NCBI GenBank assembly: GCA_033725935.1
Contig: MU867060.1
Coordinates: forward strand, 1,392,922-1,456,921
Direction of reading: 5' to 3'
Source: Cladorrhinum sp. PSN259
Lineage: Eukaryota; Ascomycota; Sordariomycetes; Sordariales; Podosporaceae
Length of the DNA stretch: 64,000 bases
Shown piece by piece: positions 12,706 to 24,650 of this stretch. The notes below the pieces were generated by a model. The model was not told the DNA's origin, ran no database searches, and worked only from the letters and a program-made list of their open reading frames with translations. The translations under genes and the position numbers were made by a program. The number at the start of each line of letters is the position of its first letter. The stretch's first letter is position 1.

Positions 12706-13821
12706 TTACTCGACAGTAACCGACTTGGCCAAGTTTCTGGGGAAATCAACATTGAGACCCTCAAGGACGGCCAGCCAGTAAGCAATAAGCTGAAGAGGAA
12801 TGACGTTGAGGATACCCTGAAGGACATCGACCGTCTTGGGGATCTCAATCCTGTCGGCCTGGTTGGTCTGGAACTCCTCGTCTTCCGAGTTGCAAATGAC
12901 AATCGGCTTGCCACCACGAGCAATAACTACAAGGCGAAAAAGGTCAGCTGTGATCCAGAGAAAATGAAAAGAGATATAGGGCAACAAACCTTGTTGGTAA
13001 GCGTTCAAGCTCTTCTTGAACAAATCGTCGCGGGTAAGAATCATGATGATGGGCAAGTTCTCGTCAACAAGCGCAAGGACACCGTGCTTGAGTTCACCGC
13101 TCATGACGGCTTCGCAGTGGAGGTAGCTGATTTCCTTGATCTTCAAGGCACCCTCAAGAGCTGTGCTGAACTGACTGCCACGGCCGAGAAGCAACAAACT
13201 CTTCTGGTTCTTGAAGGTCTTCTCGCAGAGCGACTTTATGAGTTGATCCTGCTGGAGGATAGACTTGATCTGGTCGCTGATCTTGCCGAGACCCTCCATA
13301 ATCTCCTCGCGACGCTTCTGCTTAGAGGCGCGATCCTCGCTAAGCGACAGGGCAAACATGACCATTGCGATGAACTGCGAGGTGTAGGCCTTGGTGGAGG
13401 CAACACCAATCTCTGGGCCAGCGTTGACGTGCACACCGCAGTGAGTGAGCAGAGAAATGCTGGAACCGACAACGTTGACGATACCGACGGTCAGAGCGCC
13501 CCGCTCGAGACAGTACCTAAGCGCCATCAAAGAGTCGGCGGTCTCACCAGACTGGGAAACGAACACGCAGGTGTCATCTCTAAAAACGGGGGCTTGGCGA
13601 TCGAGGAAATCAGATGCAAGCTCGACAGCGATGGGGATCTCTGCCAACTCCTCAAAAACACCACGAACAGCCATGCAGCTGTGGTACGAGGTACCGCAAG
13701 CAATGAAAATGACGCGACGGCACCTGCGGATGGTGCCGATGTAGCTGCGAAGACCACCGAGGGTGACGGTCTTGTTGGCAATGTCGAGACGACCACGCAT
13801 GGTGTTGACGACGGACTCGGG

Positions 13822-13852
<31 letters not shown>

Positions 13853-15280
13853 TCGAACTTGCCCTTCATGATCTCCTGGAGCTCAAGCTCGAGCGTCTGG
13901 ATGGTGCGCACATTGCTGCTGCCATCGGCCTTCTTGAGGCGGTGAATGTTTAGTGAGCCCTCGTGGATGTGGGCGATATCATCATCCTCCAGGTACATAA
14001 CCTTCTTGGTGTGCTCAACGATGGCCGAGGGATCCGACGACAGGAAGAACTCAGTAGGCATCGGGAGGCCGTCGTCGGTCATGAAAGCACGCGATTGCGA
14101 GCGGTGGAGCAGAGACTTGTCGGCGGCACCGAGCAAACCGTTGGGGGAGAGGGAGCTGCCGCTCGACTTCTTGAGCGCGACATTCTGCGACGCCGTCTCG
14201 GCGGGGAGGGGGCTGTTCTCATCGGCATACTCGACGTCGACGAAATCAACCTTCATGCGCCTCTGGGTCTTGACACCAATGACGAGGGGCGATCCCTTGC
14301 GAGCGGCAATCACCTCATGGGGATAGTGCACACTCTTGATGAGGAGACCGTAGGCACCCTCAAGGTCATTGATGACGGCCTTGGCGAGATCGGTGAAACC
14401 GACACTTGGGTGCTGATCGTAGAGATACTTGGCCAACTTGGCAATGCACTCAGTATCGGTTTCGGTCTCGAATCTGAATCCCTTGCTCTCAAGCAGGGTC
14501 TTAAGCTCCTTGTAGTTGGTGATGATACCGTTGTGGACGATCGAGAACTCCCAGTTGGGGTCGGATCTGAAAAACAAGAGTGTTAGTATGGGCTGCGGTT
14601 TCGGCGGAAGCTGGTTATAGTCTCAACATACCTGTGGGGGTGGCAGTTGATGCGGGAAGGAGGGCCGTGGGTGGCCCAGCGGGTGTGTGCGATACCGCAG
14701 TGTGAGTCAAAAACCTTGGTGAGGTCGAGGTCGGACTCGTCAATGAGCTGCTTTAGCCTTGCGACCTTGCCGACCTCCTTGAACGCAAACACCTCTCTCT
14801 TCTTGTCGCCATCGATTGCGAGACCGGCCGAGTCATATCCACGATATTCGAGACGCGAAAGACCTGATTTTGCCGCAAGGGGCCTACGTCAGCCGTACAT
14901 TCTTTCAGAAACCATCAAGGCAGAATTTCCAATGTTTTTTTTTGGTTCCATCGATCGCCAATGGTTTCCTCCGGTGTGCAGTGCCGCCACCCCTCCCCCT
15001 TTATTTGCGGTGGATGGCGGGGTAAGGGGTACAAGGGGTGTCTCTTGCGAGCTCCCCAATTGCCCAACCAGCGCAAAGGGACGCGCAACCACGGAGCTCG
15101 ATTCGAACGTACCGTTAATGAGGGTGTCAACGACGAACTTCCGGTCCTTTTCCACCAGGTAGTTGATGTAACCGAAAATGCCACTGGATCCGCCACGTGT
15201 TAGCAGAGAAAGGGAAAAAAAAGAAGCTTTACGCTGGAAACACAGGAAGGGACAGAGATAGATAGACATCCGTACCACAT
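12706..15280 (-). CDS. gfa1: Glutamine:fructose-6-phosphate amidotransferase
   Basis: Makes glucosamine-6-phosphate from fructose-6-phosphate and glutamine, the first committed step toward UDP-GlcNAc and chitin. Exons 15280-15276, 15183-15113, 14863-14632, 14566-12990 and 12926-12706 give 701 residues, the usual fungal length. The N-terminal glutaminase begins MCGIFGY with nucleophile Cys2; HTRWATHG and the downstream NGIITNY segment follow. Two SIS isomerase domains fill the C-terminal half, with CGTSYHS and SQSGETADS in the first, and the protein ends LAKSVTVE. A hydrophilic insertion after the glutaminase core is typical of eukaryotic Gfa1. The first coding exon is just ATGTG, five nucleotides; the donor GTACGG directly after it and the family's invariant MCGIFGY support this. 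The last intron (12927-12989) also has a good fit to the family at its junction. Confidence 0.94.
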
Positions 15281-18160
15281 GATGAAGAGCCAACCAACGA
15301 ACGACTGGGTACAAACAGAGAAATTCGATTAAAATAGGTAAAAGATGCTGTGGTGAATGCTTGGGATGCTCGGATGCTGGCTGTTTGCTTCGCAGTTCGC
15401 TTGCACAACAGTTCTCGAAAGTGCCGGAGAACGAGGGAAAGGCGCAAGGATGAAGAGGTTGTGGAAAGGGTTGGATAGGGTCAGGAAGGTGCAGTGCTCT
15501 CTTGTTCGTGGGAGCTCTCGACTTTATGGCTGATCCTGAAGGCACTGGGTGGGAGGGGGGGAATGCAGCCCGGTGTTATGTGGAGCTGCTAGCAGACGGA
15601 CCTGACAAGGGTGCGTTGGGCGCAGACCTGGCTCCCCCCCTTCATCCAATCCATCCAATCGTGCCAATCCACCTTTGACCTGTCGTCACTGCCCTCTCTG
15701 TTATTGCTTTGCCTGCTGGCATCATCCGGGAACCCTTCCAGGTTCGGAAACTGCAGTCAACCCGAGCTCACTTTTTCCCATTGCTATTGTTGATCGGCAC
15801 ATGGCCGTCAACAACCCACACATGCTGTGTCTGGAAGAAAACAAGGGATCCAGGTGTTGGAGGGCGTTTCGCGGCGTCACGGCATGTTTTCTCAAACCCA
15901 GCCAGGCCATCAGCCCCTCCCCCTCCATCCATCATCCATTTCTCTCAATCGTCCAGGAACGGTCCTTTGCACCCCTTAGGTGCCGTTCTGCCGTCTGATA
16001 TCAGACAAGGCTCGAAAGTCTCAGGTTCCCTCCTTCTCGGATCCGAAACATTGTCTCAATGTTGGCATTCAACCTGTACGACCAGTTGCTAGTCAGGGGC
16101 AACCAGACTGTCTCGAGTATATTTCGTCGACGAACGAAATCAGCCTTCTCACCGCCATCCCGACCACATCAACGGCTTCGTTCCCGCTTCTTTTCTGTCC
16201 ACTTGTCCACCGCATCTCGCATCTGTCCACCAGAAGACGCATGAGAGGGGTCTGGCCCAGTCTTGGCAAACGTCTCCAGGGTCTCCCCTCGGCGATGGCG
16301 GTGGGGAAAAGGTGCTTCGTATCACAGCTCGACGAGTGGACCATTTCAACTTGTCCCTATTCATTCTTTACTTTCTTCTCTTTGGCTCACCCGTTTTCTA
16401 GCTGCATGCTTGCTGCAATTGGTCACACCTGAGTACATATGTGCAACGCTCTCGACATCAATCACCACTTGTTTCGGAAAAATCGACCATGACGTCTATC
16501 GATGCTGCCCCGCCATCACCGCTACACACTAGTATAGACCAGGTCCTGGCTCTCGAAGAGCCGAGAATTACTAACCCATAAGAGAATTAAACACCAGCAA
16601 AAAGATAATACGAAATCTCAATGGTTTCGGTGCAACCCTTTTTCGTTTTACGACAAATAGTAGTGTAATAAGATCGCCCTGTTGCATTAATTTTCTGTCT
16701 TGTCCGTCCGGAACCCTGAACCAGAAGAGATTAAAGATGATGATCTCCACTCTTTGTGGCTGTACACAGATGAAAAGTGTTTTTTTTTTTTTTTTCGCTG
16801 CCACCAGAGCCACACTCAAACATGCACCAAGAAAGAACCCAAAAAGCTTACACCAAGCAACCCGCCGCTTCGTCTCGCTTGAGGCGGGCGTGGGAGTCGT
16901 GTCTATTCTTAGCACTTTCCCATCTCTCTAGGACTCTTTTTCGCCCGCCGCCCCACATACTGGCCGGACCAATGCCGGACACGATGTTTTTATTTTTTAT
17001 TTATTTTATTTATTTATTTTCCTGACAAGATCAGATCCAGAATGATTTTAATTGTTTCTCGTAAAAATCGTATTTTTAAACCCGATCCACGTACACTATT
17101 TCATGCTCGGACAAAGTTATCTTCCGGGGGGTCATTGCGACTTAGAACACGAGAAATAGGTTCGGCATATCAGGAATGTATGACCCAATCAGGTAATATC
17201 TCCATTTACTATACGGATAAGTGTACTCTTGTCTGTTGGTTGACAATCTTGATTATTGTCTCGACATGTTTCTTATTTCTCGAGAAAAAAGAGAAAGAAA
17301 AAAGAGAAGGAAAAAACAAATTCCATATTTTCACTGTGCCATCGGATCCCAATTAACCACCCTCAGGGCCGAATATGTCTAACCCTACCGCCGAGTTATC
17401 ACAAGAAAAACTTATCTCACCTCATTTTTCACCTCACTCAACTTTTAGGTCGAAAATCAACCAACGAGATGTGAGAATGCAGTTTGACATGTAACATGCA
17501 GATGACAATTGAACCCCCCCCAAAAATTGCGAGCTCTCCCTCGAGAGATCTTTCCCCATTGGATAAAAAAAAAAAAAAAAAAAAAAAGATTGGGAAGGAC
17601 TACCGTTCCGCAATCCTTTCCATCCAAAAAGAAAAATCCGAGAGTCCGAAGATAGATAGCCAGCCTCCCCCAACCACTTGGGCACTTGTGGTACACTACA
17701 CCAATAAGGAAAACCTAATGTTGTGTGTGTGCTCGACCTGCATGATATTGCGGCGGCGGCGGCGGCGGTGATGCTTGTCAATCCCGGCATCAACCAACCG
17801 CTCGTAAGGCTGGATTATGGGTCGGCCGCTTGCGCATGTAGGGCTCTCGGAATTCTACCGAATGAGCGTGAGCTGGACAACTTGACCCCAACGCCAAAAA
17901 GACGCAGGAGAGAGAGAGAAAAAGAGATCCCGGGTACCTATCACATAAGCACGTGTCTTCAAAGGTCTGAAACCCATCTCGCCAAGAGTCTATCCTTCTC
18001 TGGACATTGTTCTAAGCCGCTACTGTTACATAATTACAGTAATCATAAAGCTGAAAAATCCGCAGCGGTAATCATAAAGGTTTTCTTAAACAGCCAGTAA
18101 GACTGCTGATTGCCTCCATTCGCTTTAAAATTATCTCTTTCTTCCCAATTTTCACACCAC
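15281..18160. other. Intergenic, 2.9 kb
   Basis: Between the gfa1 start and the Rpt4 stop. It carries a 23-nt poly-A run (17565-17587), a GCG trinucleotide repeat near 17750-17768 and AT-rich patches. Frames near 15675-16432 are arginine/serine/cysteine-biased and look non-coding. The first several hundred bases upstream of 15280 should be the gfa1 promoter and 5' UTR. No gene recognised. Confidence 0.45.
17565..17587. repeat. poly-A tract (23 A)
   Basis: Homopolymer in intergenic DNA; likely unstable in length. Confidence 0.85.
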
Positions 18161-19543
18161 CTACAACTTCTGATACTCGAGCTTGCCTTCAAGCTTCTTG
18201 CTTTCTCCGACCTTGCGTACAGCCTTGTTGAAATCATCCTGGCTGATCGCATCTCGGTTATCCTTGATGGCAAACAATCCCCTATATAGAACAAAGTCAG
18301 TCAGAGGTCTGGAATGGGTAAAAGAACCGTGTATACTTACGCCTCGGTGACGACGTTGCGCAAATCAGCACCGTTCAAGCCATCGCTCATCTTCACCACG
18401 GTTTCAAAGTCGATTTCGCCATCCTTCGCCACACCAGCTGCATGAATCTTGAGAATCTCCAACCGGCCAACCTCATTTGGGAGAGGAATCTCGATCTTGC
18501 GGTCTAGTCGACCGGCACGGAGAAGCGCGGGGTCCAGAGTATCGGGTCGGTTGGTTGCCATGATGATTTTGGTCTTGCCAAGATAGTCGAAGCCGTCAAG
18601 CTGGTTGAGAAGCTCCATCAGAGTTCGCTGAATCTCTCGATCGGCACTGGTTCCTTCACTGAATCTGCGTCCACCAATGGCGTCGATCTCGTCCATGAAG
18701 ATAATGCAAGGCTCGTGCTCCTTGGCATAACCGAACATCTCACGAATCAACCTTGCAGACTCGCCGATGTACTTGTCCACAATAGCCGACGCCACCACTA
18801 TGTACACGCTCTATTAGTATTTGATCGAGTGTGCTTGAAGAAAAGGTAAACAATAGGCCAGCACATACCCTTCAGGAAATTTGTTTCCAGACTGCTGGCT
18901 ACTGCTCTCGCAAGCAAGGTCTTGCCGGTACCCGGTGGACCGTAGAGGAGCACACCCTTGGGTGGCTTGATTCCTACTCGCAGGAACAGCTCGGGGTTCT
19001 TGAGTGGCAGCTCGATAACTTCTCTGAGTTCACGGATCTGTTCGTTAAGTCCACCGATTCCACCGAAGCTGACCTGGCCTGGGTCCTCCAAAGACATGTT
19101 GTATACCAGAGGGTCGACTTCACGCGGCAACATTCGCATGATAGTGAGAGTCGTCATATCGAGCGCAACGCGCGTTCCCTGCTTGAGCTTTGCCTTGTCC
19201 ACCTTCGACCGGCACCCAACGACGTAGCGAGGACCCGAAGAAGCCTTAACTATGACTGCACAGTACCAAAAAGATAAGAGTCAGCGATTGAAATGACCGG
19301 GGCAAGTGGGGGATGGCGGGGTGACAGCATACATCTCTCCTCATCAAGTTGTTTGAGGACTTCGCCAATAATCTGTCCAACACTTTGTAACGCCTTGATG
19401 TTGTCTTCAGTCTGGTCAAACTCCTTCTGCAGGCCCTTGATCTCCAACCGGAGGTTCTTAAGCTTGGTCTCCCATTCCCGCGACTCGATCAGCTTCTGCT
19501 TGAAGGATGCGAGGGCGTGCTCGCGCTCTTGATCTGACGACAT
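18161..19543 (-). CDS. rpt4: 26S proteasome regulatory ATPase Rpt4 (PSMC6 type)
   Basis: One of six AAA ATPases in the base of the 19S particle; unfolds substrates and threads them into the 20S core. Exons 19543-19333, 19255-18869, 18797-18341 and 18281-18161 give 391 residues. N-terminal coiled coil at about 10-68, then the OB segment with FIVKASSGPRYVVGC. Walker A GPPGTGKT is at 176-183 and Walker B IIFMDE at 231-236; the arginine-finger region (RAGRLDRKIE) and the C-terminal helical AAA lid follow. The second-intron acceptor was chosen at 19256 because only that choice restores FIVKA, conserved in Rpt4. The tail EYQKL lacks the HbYX motif, as expected for Rpt4. Assignment to Rpt4 rather than another Rpt rests on the N terminus and length. 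Confidence 0.95.
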
Positions 19544-19980
19544 GTTTGCGAACGAGCGGGGTTCTTGTTGGTGCTCTCGATAGATTTTTATCTGTTTAAT
19601 TTTCTGCCGTGATAATTTCGGTCAAGAAAAGACTATGGTGGAAGATGGAATTGGTTGGGAAATGGAAGGCTGCTGCTGTTCGATGTCAGTTGGGGTTCCG
19701 GGTTGTGGATGCTGGCTCCAGCGGTGGTGAATGCACGCTGCTGTCGCTGGGAGCTTACCCAAGCTTCTGTTGCCTTGCAAGAGTGGGTCCAACTGACATT
19801 GGGCGGGGGCAGCCCGTCCCAGCTGGCAAGAGCTGGGGCTGCAGCTTGTTAGAGCTGAAAGGTGGGTCCTGTTCGGCAGTCAATGCTTCGAGCATGGATC
19901 TTTTACACGTGCATCATCATCATCATCTTCATTCTTCTCTGATTGAGAACCGTCACATTGAAACGTGAAAAAAATGAGTA
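19544..19980. other. Rpt4 promoter / 3' end of Zn2Cys6 gene
   Basis: 437 bp upstream of Rpt4 and downstream of the leftward transcription factor gene. Contains a short CAT repeat near 19912-19930. No coding sequence recognised; no copy of the yeast proteasome element seen. Confidence 0.5.
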
Positions 19981-21625
19981 TCAAAATTGAACTCGATATT
20001 CGTCAAAGAATAAAGTCAAAAAATGATAGCCTCGAAATACATCTTTCAATATTTCCCTGCACCAATCCAACTCACTCTTGGTCTGATCACCACCTGCCCG
20101 GAACGTCTCATACGCCGTTTGAAGAGGCAAGACAACTGATGTCGGCCCAAACAGCTTCATGTCGCCCTGCATCAAGTACTCGATGCTTTGACACATCATG
20201 ATCGATAGCTTCTTTGTTTCGTCGAACACGCATGGCTCCGGGAGTCGGACATTGGCCGTGAACTCGGGATAGGAAGCCAGAAGCCTTTCGATATTGATTA
20301 GGCAAATCACCTTGAAGGCCCAGAAATGTGTGAAACCGTTCGCTGCCGTCAAGTCCTTGAACCAAATACGTCCTCTGCCGTACACCCCTCCTGCGGGCTC
20401 GCACCAAAAGGGAGGGGCTTCGGATGAGGACCGGAAATCGACCGCCCATGACTCTAGTCGTTCGAGCAAAGCCAAAAGTCCAGTCAGGGTTTTACCAGAG
20501 GTGACCTTTGCCATTTCCCGGTCTAGATCCCCTCTTTTGTCTAGGTTCTCCAGGATCTTCGGGATTATTGCGGCTTCGCCCATGAGGGCTTGCACTGGGG
20601 AAGGCGTGATTTCTTGGAAAGGAACGCGTCGCCACTGGTCCAGGGCTAGGAAACACGGTCTTCTGGACTGGATCCCAAGCACAATCTGCGAAAGTCCCAT
20701 CAGCTGAGCATTCACTGACGAACCAGGGGAATTCGGGAAACATACCAGAGCTGGCCTTGCTCCAACAAAGAGACGATGAGCTATGCCAGACGCATAGGCT
20801 TGTGGTTGACAGGTCTGAATCAGATCACCTAGCCCCTCTAGATGGGCAGTCCAGCTCTCAAGAGATGTTGGTAAGAAAAGTTCAGCAAAGAGCAGGCACA
20901 TGACAGCAGCTACGAGCTCAGTGGTTGAAGAGCTTGCGGGGGTTTGGAGCGCATCGTTGACAGATCGCAGCGCCGAACTGTACGCCTCAACTGCTGTGGG
21001 CTTGTCAATGGCTGGTTTCGGCCCCCCAACCCGTATAGAGAGCGCAAAGGCTTTTATTGCTGCAACCAGAACTGGATTGGCCTCGATTCTTACAAGGTCA
21101 GGGAGTACTTCAGCCCAGGCACCTTTACACAGCCATCAGTTTCTCAACCTTCAGGTCGGCTGTAGTTATGAAGCACAAGGTTCGGAATTCCACGTACCAC
21201 AAATCCGAGGGGTGGTTTCATCGATACTGGCAGCAACATTCTGGCCCGGGACGTAACCTTGAACGATGGTGTCTATGAGGTAGTCCAGTGACAACGCTTC
21301 GGGAGCTGTGGCCTCTACTACCGACTTCCGGGTTCTAAGCCTACCCCGAGGCTTTGAGGGGTCGATCAGAGCATGGCCTTTTCTTTTTGACGGAGAAACA
21401 GTCTTGGCAATGCTGATTTTGGTGTCTGAATTGTTTTGGACAAAGGTCCACGTCGAAGGATACCCTGGGCATTCCAGACCCCGAAACAGACACTGAGTGC
21501 ATGGAGTTTTGCCGTCGCACTGTTGAGATTGGTAAGCAAAGTGCAGATGCTGAGTCGAACTCATGACCTACACTGATCTTGCGTGTCCGGCAGGTCTGGC
21601 ATATCGTTCTGCTCCTAACCTTCAT
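19981..21625 (-). CDS. Zn2Cys6 transcription factor with fungal-specific C-terminal domain
   Basis: Binuclear zinc-cluster DNA-binding protein, nuclear. Exons 21625-21572, 21519-21198 and 21122-19981 give 505 residues. The six zinc ligands are C9, C12, C19, C25, C28 and C35, a C-x2-C-x6-C-x5-C-x2-C-x6-C pattern. The first intron (52 nt) falls inside the zinc cluster, just before C19; without splicing the motif is broken, so the model is well constrained. A basic segment (RKGHALIDPSKPRGRLRTRK) follows. The remainder is helical, with an acyl-chain-of-leucines style typical of the fungal-specific regulatory domain of secondary-metabolism and catabolic regulators. Its start faces away from the MBL-fold hydrolase start, 417 bp apart, so that gene is a plausible target. 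The actual target and ligand are unknown. Confidence 0.87.
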
Positions 21626-22042
21626 GTTTTAGATGGACTTGGCGGGTTTTGTGTCCGAGAACAGCATAGTGACATGATGAGATCTAGGCCGGCATGAGAC
21701 GGCATCGCAGGTTACCATTTATATACTCACCTGCATTACATACATGCGCACTCCAGAATGCTCCGCATCTAACCCGATTTGGATACATATTCCGCCAAGC
21801 ATTGCAGAGATGCATGGAAATTGGTTCAGCAAACAGTGATTGGAACCGGGAGCGCCCATGAACGACATCATGATCATGTAATCTCTTCACGAACCATGTA
21901 CTGCACTACACTGTACTTACTTCATAATTAAGATGATTCCGTCTGCACTGGCAGAGTTGGGAAGCAGTCTATATAAACCCCCTCTCCCTCTGGCCACAGT
22001 CCAACAAGACTTGGGTGTTGTCAGCTCAGCAGTGTTTACGAA
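21626..22042. promoter_or_regulatory. Divergent promoter, Zn2Cys6 factor / MBL hydrolase
   Basis: 417 bp between divergent starts. It contains a TATA box toward the hydrolase (see separate entry). A regulator-binding site is expected but I could not identify a clear CGG-type pair. Confidence 0.5.
21970..21977 (+). promoter_or_regulatory. TATA box of MBL-fold hydrolase
   Basis: TATATAAA 66 nt upstream of the ATG at 22043, followed by a C/T-rich stretch of the kind found at fungal transcription starts. Confidence 0.6.
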
Positions 22043-22954
22043 ATGGCGCCTTCCATCAACCTTGATGCTCCCCTGAGCATCACTCACATTGGCACAGCTA
22101 CTGCCATTCTCCATTTAGATGGCGTCAATATCATCACAGACCCCTTTTTCTCACCGGCTGGTTCCGAATGGGACCTCGGTATCGTCGTTTTGCGAAACAG
22201 CGACACTCCCGCCCTGGGCCTCGCCGATCTCCCCCCTATTGACGCAGTCCTCCTGTCTCATGAGGACCATCCCGATAACCTTGATGAGCCAGGGCGCCAG
22301 CTCTTAGACGGTCGACATGTGCTCACCACCCCCGACGGAGCTAACAAACTTGCTCCCAGGCCTGGGGTCAGGGCCATTAAGCCTTGGTAAGAAGGCTTCG
22401 ACTTGTGTTGTTTAGCATCTCTGCTAACGAGTGATTCAGGGAAACGCTTTCCTTGAAAATTGGGCATCATCACTTTTCAGTAACCGGTACTCCTTGTGAA
22501 CACCTTCCTGGAGGTGAGGTCACTGGTTTCATCCTGACCGAGCCATCGTTCGGCAAGACGGATGGTAAACCCAACGCGATCTTCTTTTCGGGGGATACTA
22601 ATTATCTTCCTGAGCTGGCTAAGATGAAGGAGCAGTTTCGTGAGTTCTGCAGCTTTTCTGCATGTATCTCAGGGTTTTGCTAATATTTGTTTATTAGATA
22701 TCTCAGTTGCCCTTCTCAATATTGGCAAGGCCACTGCTCCTCTTCCTGACGGACCACTTCAAATCACCATGGACGGTGCTCAAGCATCCAAGCTGTTTCG
22801 TGATATCGAGGCTGATGTCTTGGTGCCGATGCACTTTGATTCGTGGGGTCATTTTGCTGAGAAGCGGCCCGAGCTGGAGAAGTCGTTTGAGAAGGAAGGG
22901 GTAAGTGATAAGGTGTTGTGGCTTGTGCCTGGAGAGAAGACGAAGCTTGCGTAA
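22043..22954 (+). CDS. Metallo-beta-lactamase-fold hydrolase
   Basis: Exons 22043-22386, 22440-22639 and 22698-22954 give 266 residues. The zinc-site segment reads SHEDHPDNLD: HEDH in place of the usual HxHxDH, a variant common in a fungal branch of the beta-lactamase-superfamily (UlaG/NAPE-PLD-like). The earlier ITHIGTATAIL is the strand that opens the fold; GTPCEH, FSGDTNY and PMHFDSWGHF match the later metal-binding and core motifs. No signal peptide or membrane segment, so it is cytosolic. Substrate unknown; lactonase, phosphodiesterase or sulfonate-type hydrolases share this fold. The divergent Zn2Cys6 regulator suggests inducible expression. Confidence 0.85.
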
Positions 22955-23100
22955 AGGGTTCAAGAAAGAGATATTTAAACACATCAAGCAATGAAACTCG
23001 AATTGATCCGTCTTTACTACTGAACTAGAACCCACCCAGTCCGCTCACTTCATTCACCTTGCCCTTCGCAGTCGCGATTGATATCCATGCCCCATCTAAG

Positions 23101-24650
23101 TTACATGCCAAACACCATCACACCCACCACACCCAACAACCCACCAAGTGCACCACCACCCAACTTGGCAGCACCAGCAGCAGCAGCGCCAGTACTCGCA
23201 GAGTGAACAGTCGAGGTAACGGTAGAAGTACTTGTGCTCGTGCTGGTATATGTGGTCGTTACCCTACCCGTCGAAGTGGTAGCCACCGCCGCCTCATTCA
23301 ACAACTTCAACCAAGTATTACTGGCCTCGGCATTAACCGGCAACAATCTATTGGTTGTCTCAGCATTGACTGGCAGCAAGCTAATGCTTTTCTCGGCCTT
23401 GTTGACCTGCAACCAAGTGTAAGCGTTTCTGTTGTCCCTTTCCGCTTCCACCTTTTTCTGACCAACATCATGAACCACCGTCATATTCACCTCCTCCTCC
23501 TCCTCCTCCTCCTCCTCTCTGAGTGGCATCGTATTAATAGCGACGTCCGGAACTGTTGCCTCAAGAGGCATAAACAGACCCTGCTGATCAACCGTCGTTG
23601 GCTCCCCCTTTTGCATCATTACGAGTCCCTCTTCTCTCTCTTGCGTGGCCCGAGGCTTCTGGACAGGAACAAGCGTAACGACCACGAACCTCTTCTTTTC
23701 CTGCTGCTGCTCATTTTCATTCCCATCATTCTTGCCGCCGTTCTTGACCTGTGCAACAAACAAAACATCATCAGTGTCATCATCTTCCTCATCCTCGTCC
23801 TCATCCTCGTCATCACTCCTGCCGAAAACATGATCCCGAGCGGCAGGCGCGGCGGTGGCCATTGCTGGAAATACTCCTTTTTGCTGAACCAGCTGAACAA
23901 CTTCAGGTATCATGCCCATCGTGATTCGGTAATCTTCAGCAGGCTGCCTCTGAGGAGAGTCTTTAGATTCCTCCTCCTCCTCTTCAATGAGAGGACGAGG
24001 GGGCGGATTAGGTTCCGGTTCGAACTTTTTAATGTCGAAAGGAACCACCCCCGTGGGGATTGACACTGCGTTTAATCTAGCTGGGGAGGACGGAACTTTG
24101 ATTTGGCGTTTGTCAAGATCCTCGAGAGGGTTGGATGGAGCTTCATGGTCTCTGGCGACCCAGAGCGTGGGAGTTGTCTCTGATCTGGCGTTGAGGAGGA
24201 GGTTTTCTTCCATGTTGTTGTCGTTGTTATTATCATCAAACAAGGTATTGCCGCGTGTAGGTCTGGCGAGGACGACTCCGACGTGGTTATCGGCAACGGC
24301 TGCGGTGGCGGTAGCGGAGTAGCTTGAGCACTGCGCGTTGCCTGCCGACTGGGCCTGCACGAGTTCAGTTCCCGTGCAGGCTGCGAGGAGGCAAGGGGCC
24401 GCGCTGGCGCCGATTACGGCTTTTGTTGGGCCGCACTGGCAGCTTAGGTCCTGGGGGAGGCAGCCTGCTGCTTGGACGGCTGAGATGATGCAGCTTGTCT
24501 GGGGTTTTTGTCAGATATGTCATGTTTTAACGGGACAGGAGAGCCGAGGGCCGAAGAAAGAAGACGTACAGCACACGCCGGCTGACCAGAGAGATTCTGG
24601 CTGTCGGCGAGGCCCAGCAACAAGGCGCTAATAGGGATGAGGAGTCTCAT
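23101..24650 (-). CDS. CFEM-domain, GPI-anchored surface protein with long acidic insert
   Basis: Exons 24650-24570 and 24498-23101 give 492 residues. Signal peptide at 1-18 (MRLLIPISALLLGLADSQ). The CFEM domain has all eight cysteines: C26, C30, C40, C47, C49, C63, C68 and C84; CFEM proteins bind haem or act at the cell wall and in host contact. The conserved Asp of haem-binding CFEMs is present just before C47 (LPQDLSC). Residues ~90-450 are an unusual low-complexity region with three acidic tracts (EEEEEE, a 15-residue Asp/Glu run, a nine-Glu run) and a short duplication LLPVNAE. The end is Ser/Thr-rich, then small residues and a hydrophobic tail (GGLLGVVGVMVF), as in a GPI-anchor signal. 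The minus-strand reading is chosen over the long plus-strand open frame because of the cysteine spacing and signals. Confidence 0.85.
23491..23518. repeat. CTC trinucleotide repeat encoding poly-Glu
   Basis: Nine repeats inside the CFEM gene; read on the minus strand they encode a run of nine glutamates. Likely to vary in length between strains. Confidence 0.8.

Noticed and set aside
12586..13953. 455-codon plus-strand frame
   Set aside because: Antisense to the gfa1 coding exons; gfa1 has unmistakable family motifs and this frame has none.
10813..19980. Proteasome control element shared by the beta-7 and Rpt4 promoters
   Set aside because: The yeast element GGTGGCAAA was not found in either promoter; their presence in one window is probably coincidence.
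23059..24063. 334-codon plus-strand frame
   Set aside because: Antisense to the CFEM gene; low complexity from the acidic tracts keeps it open.
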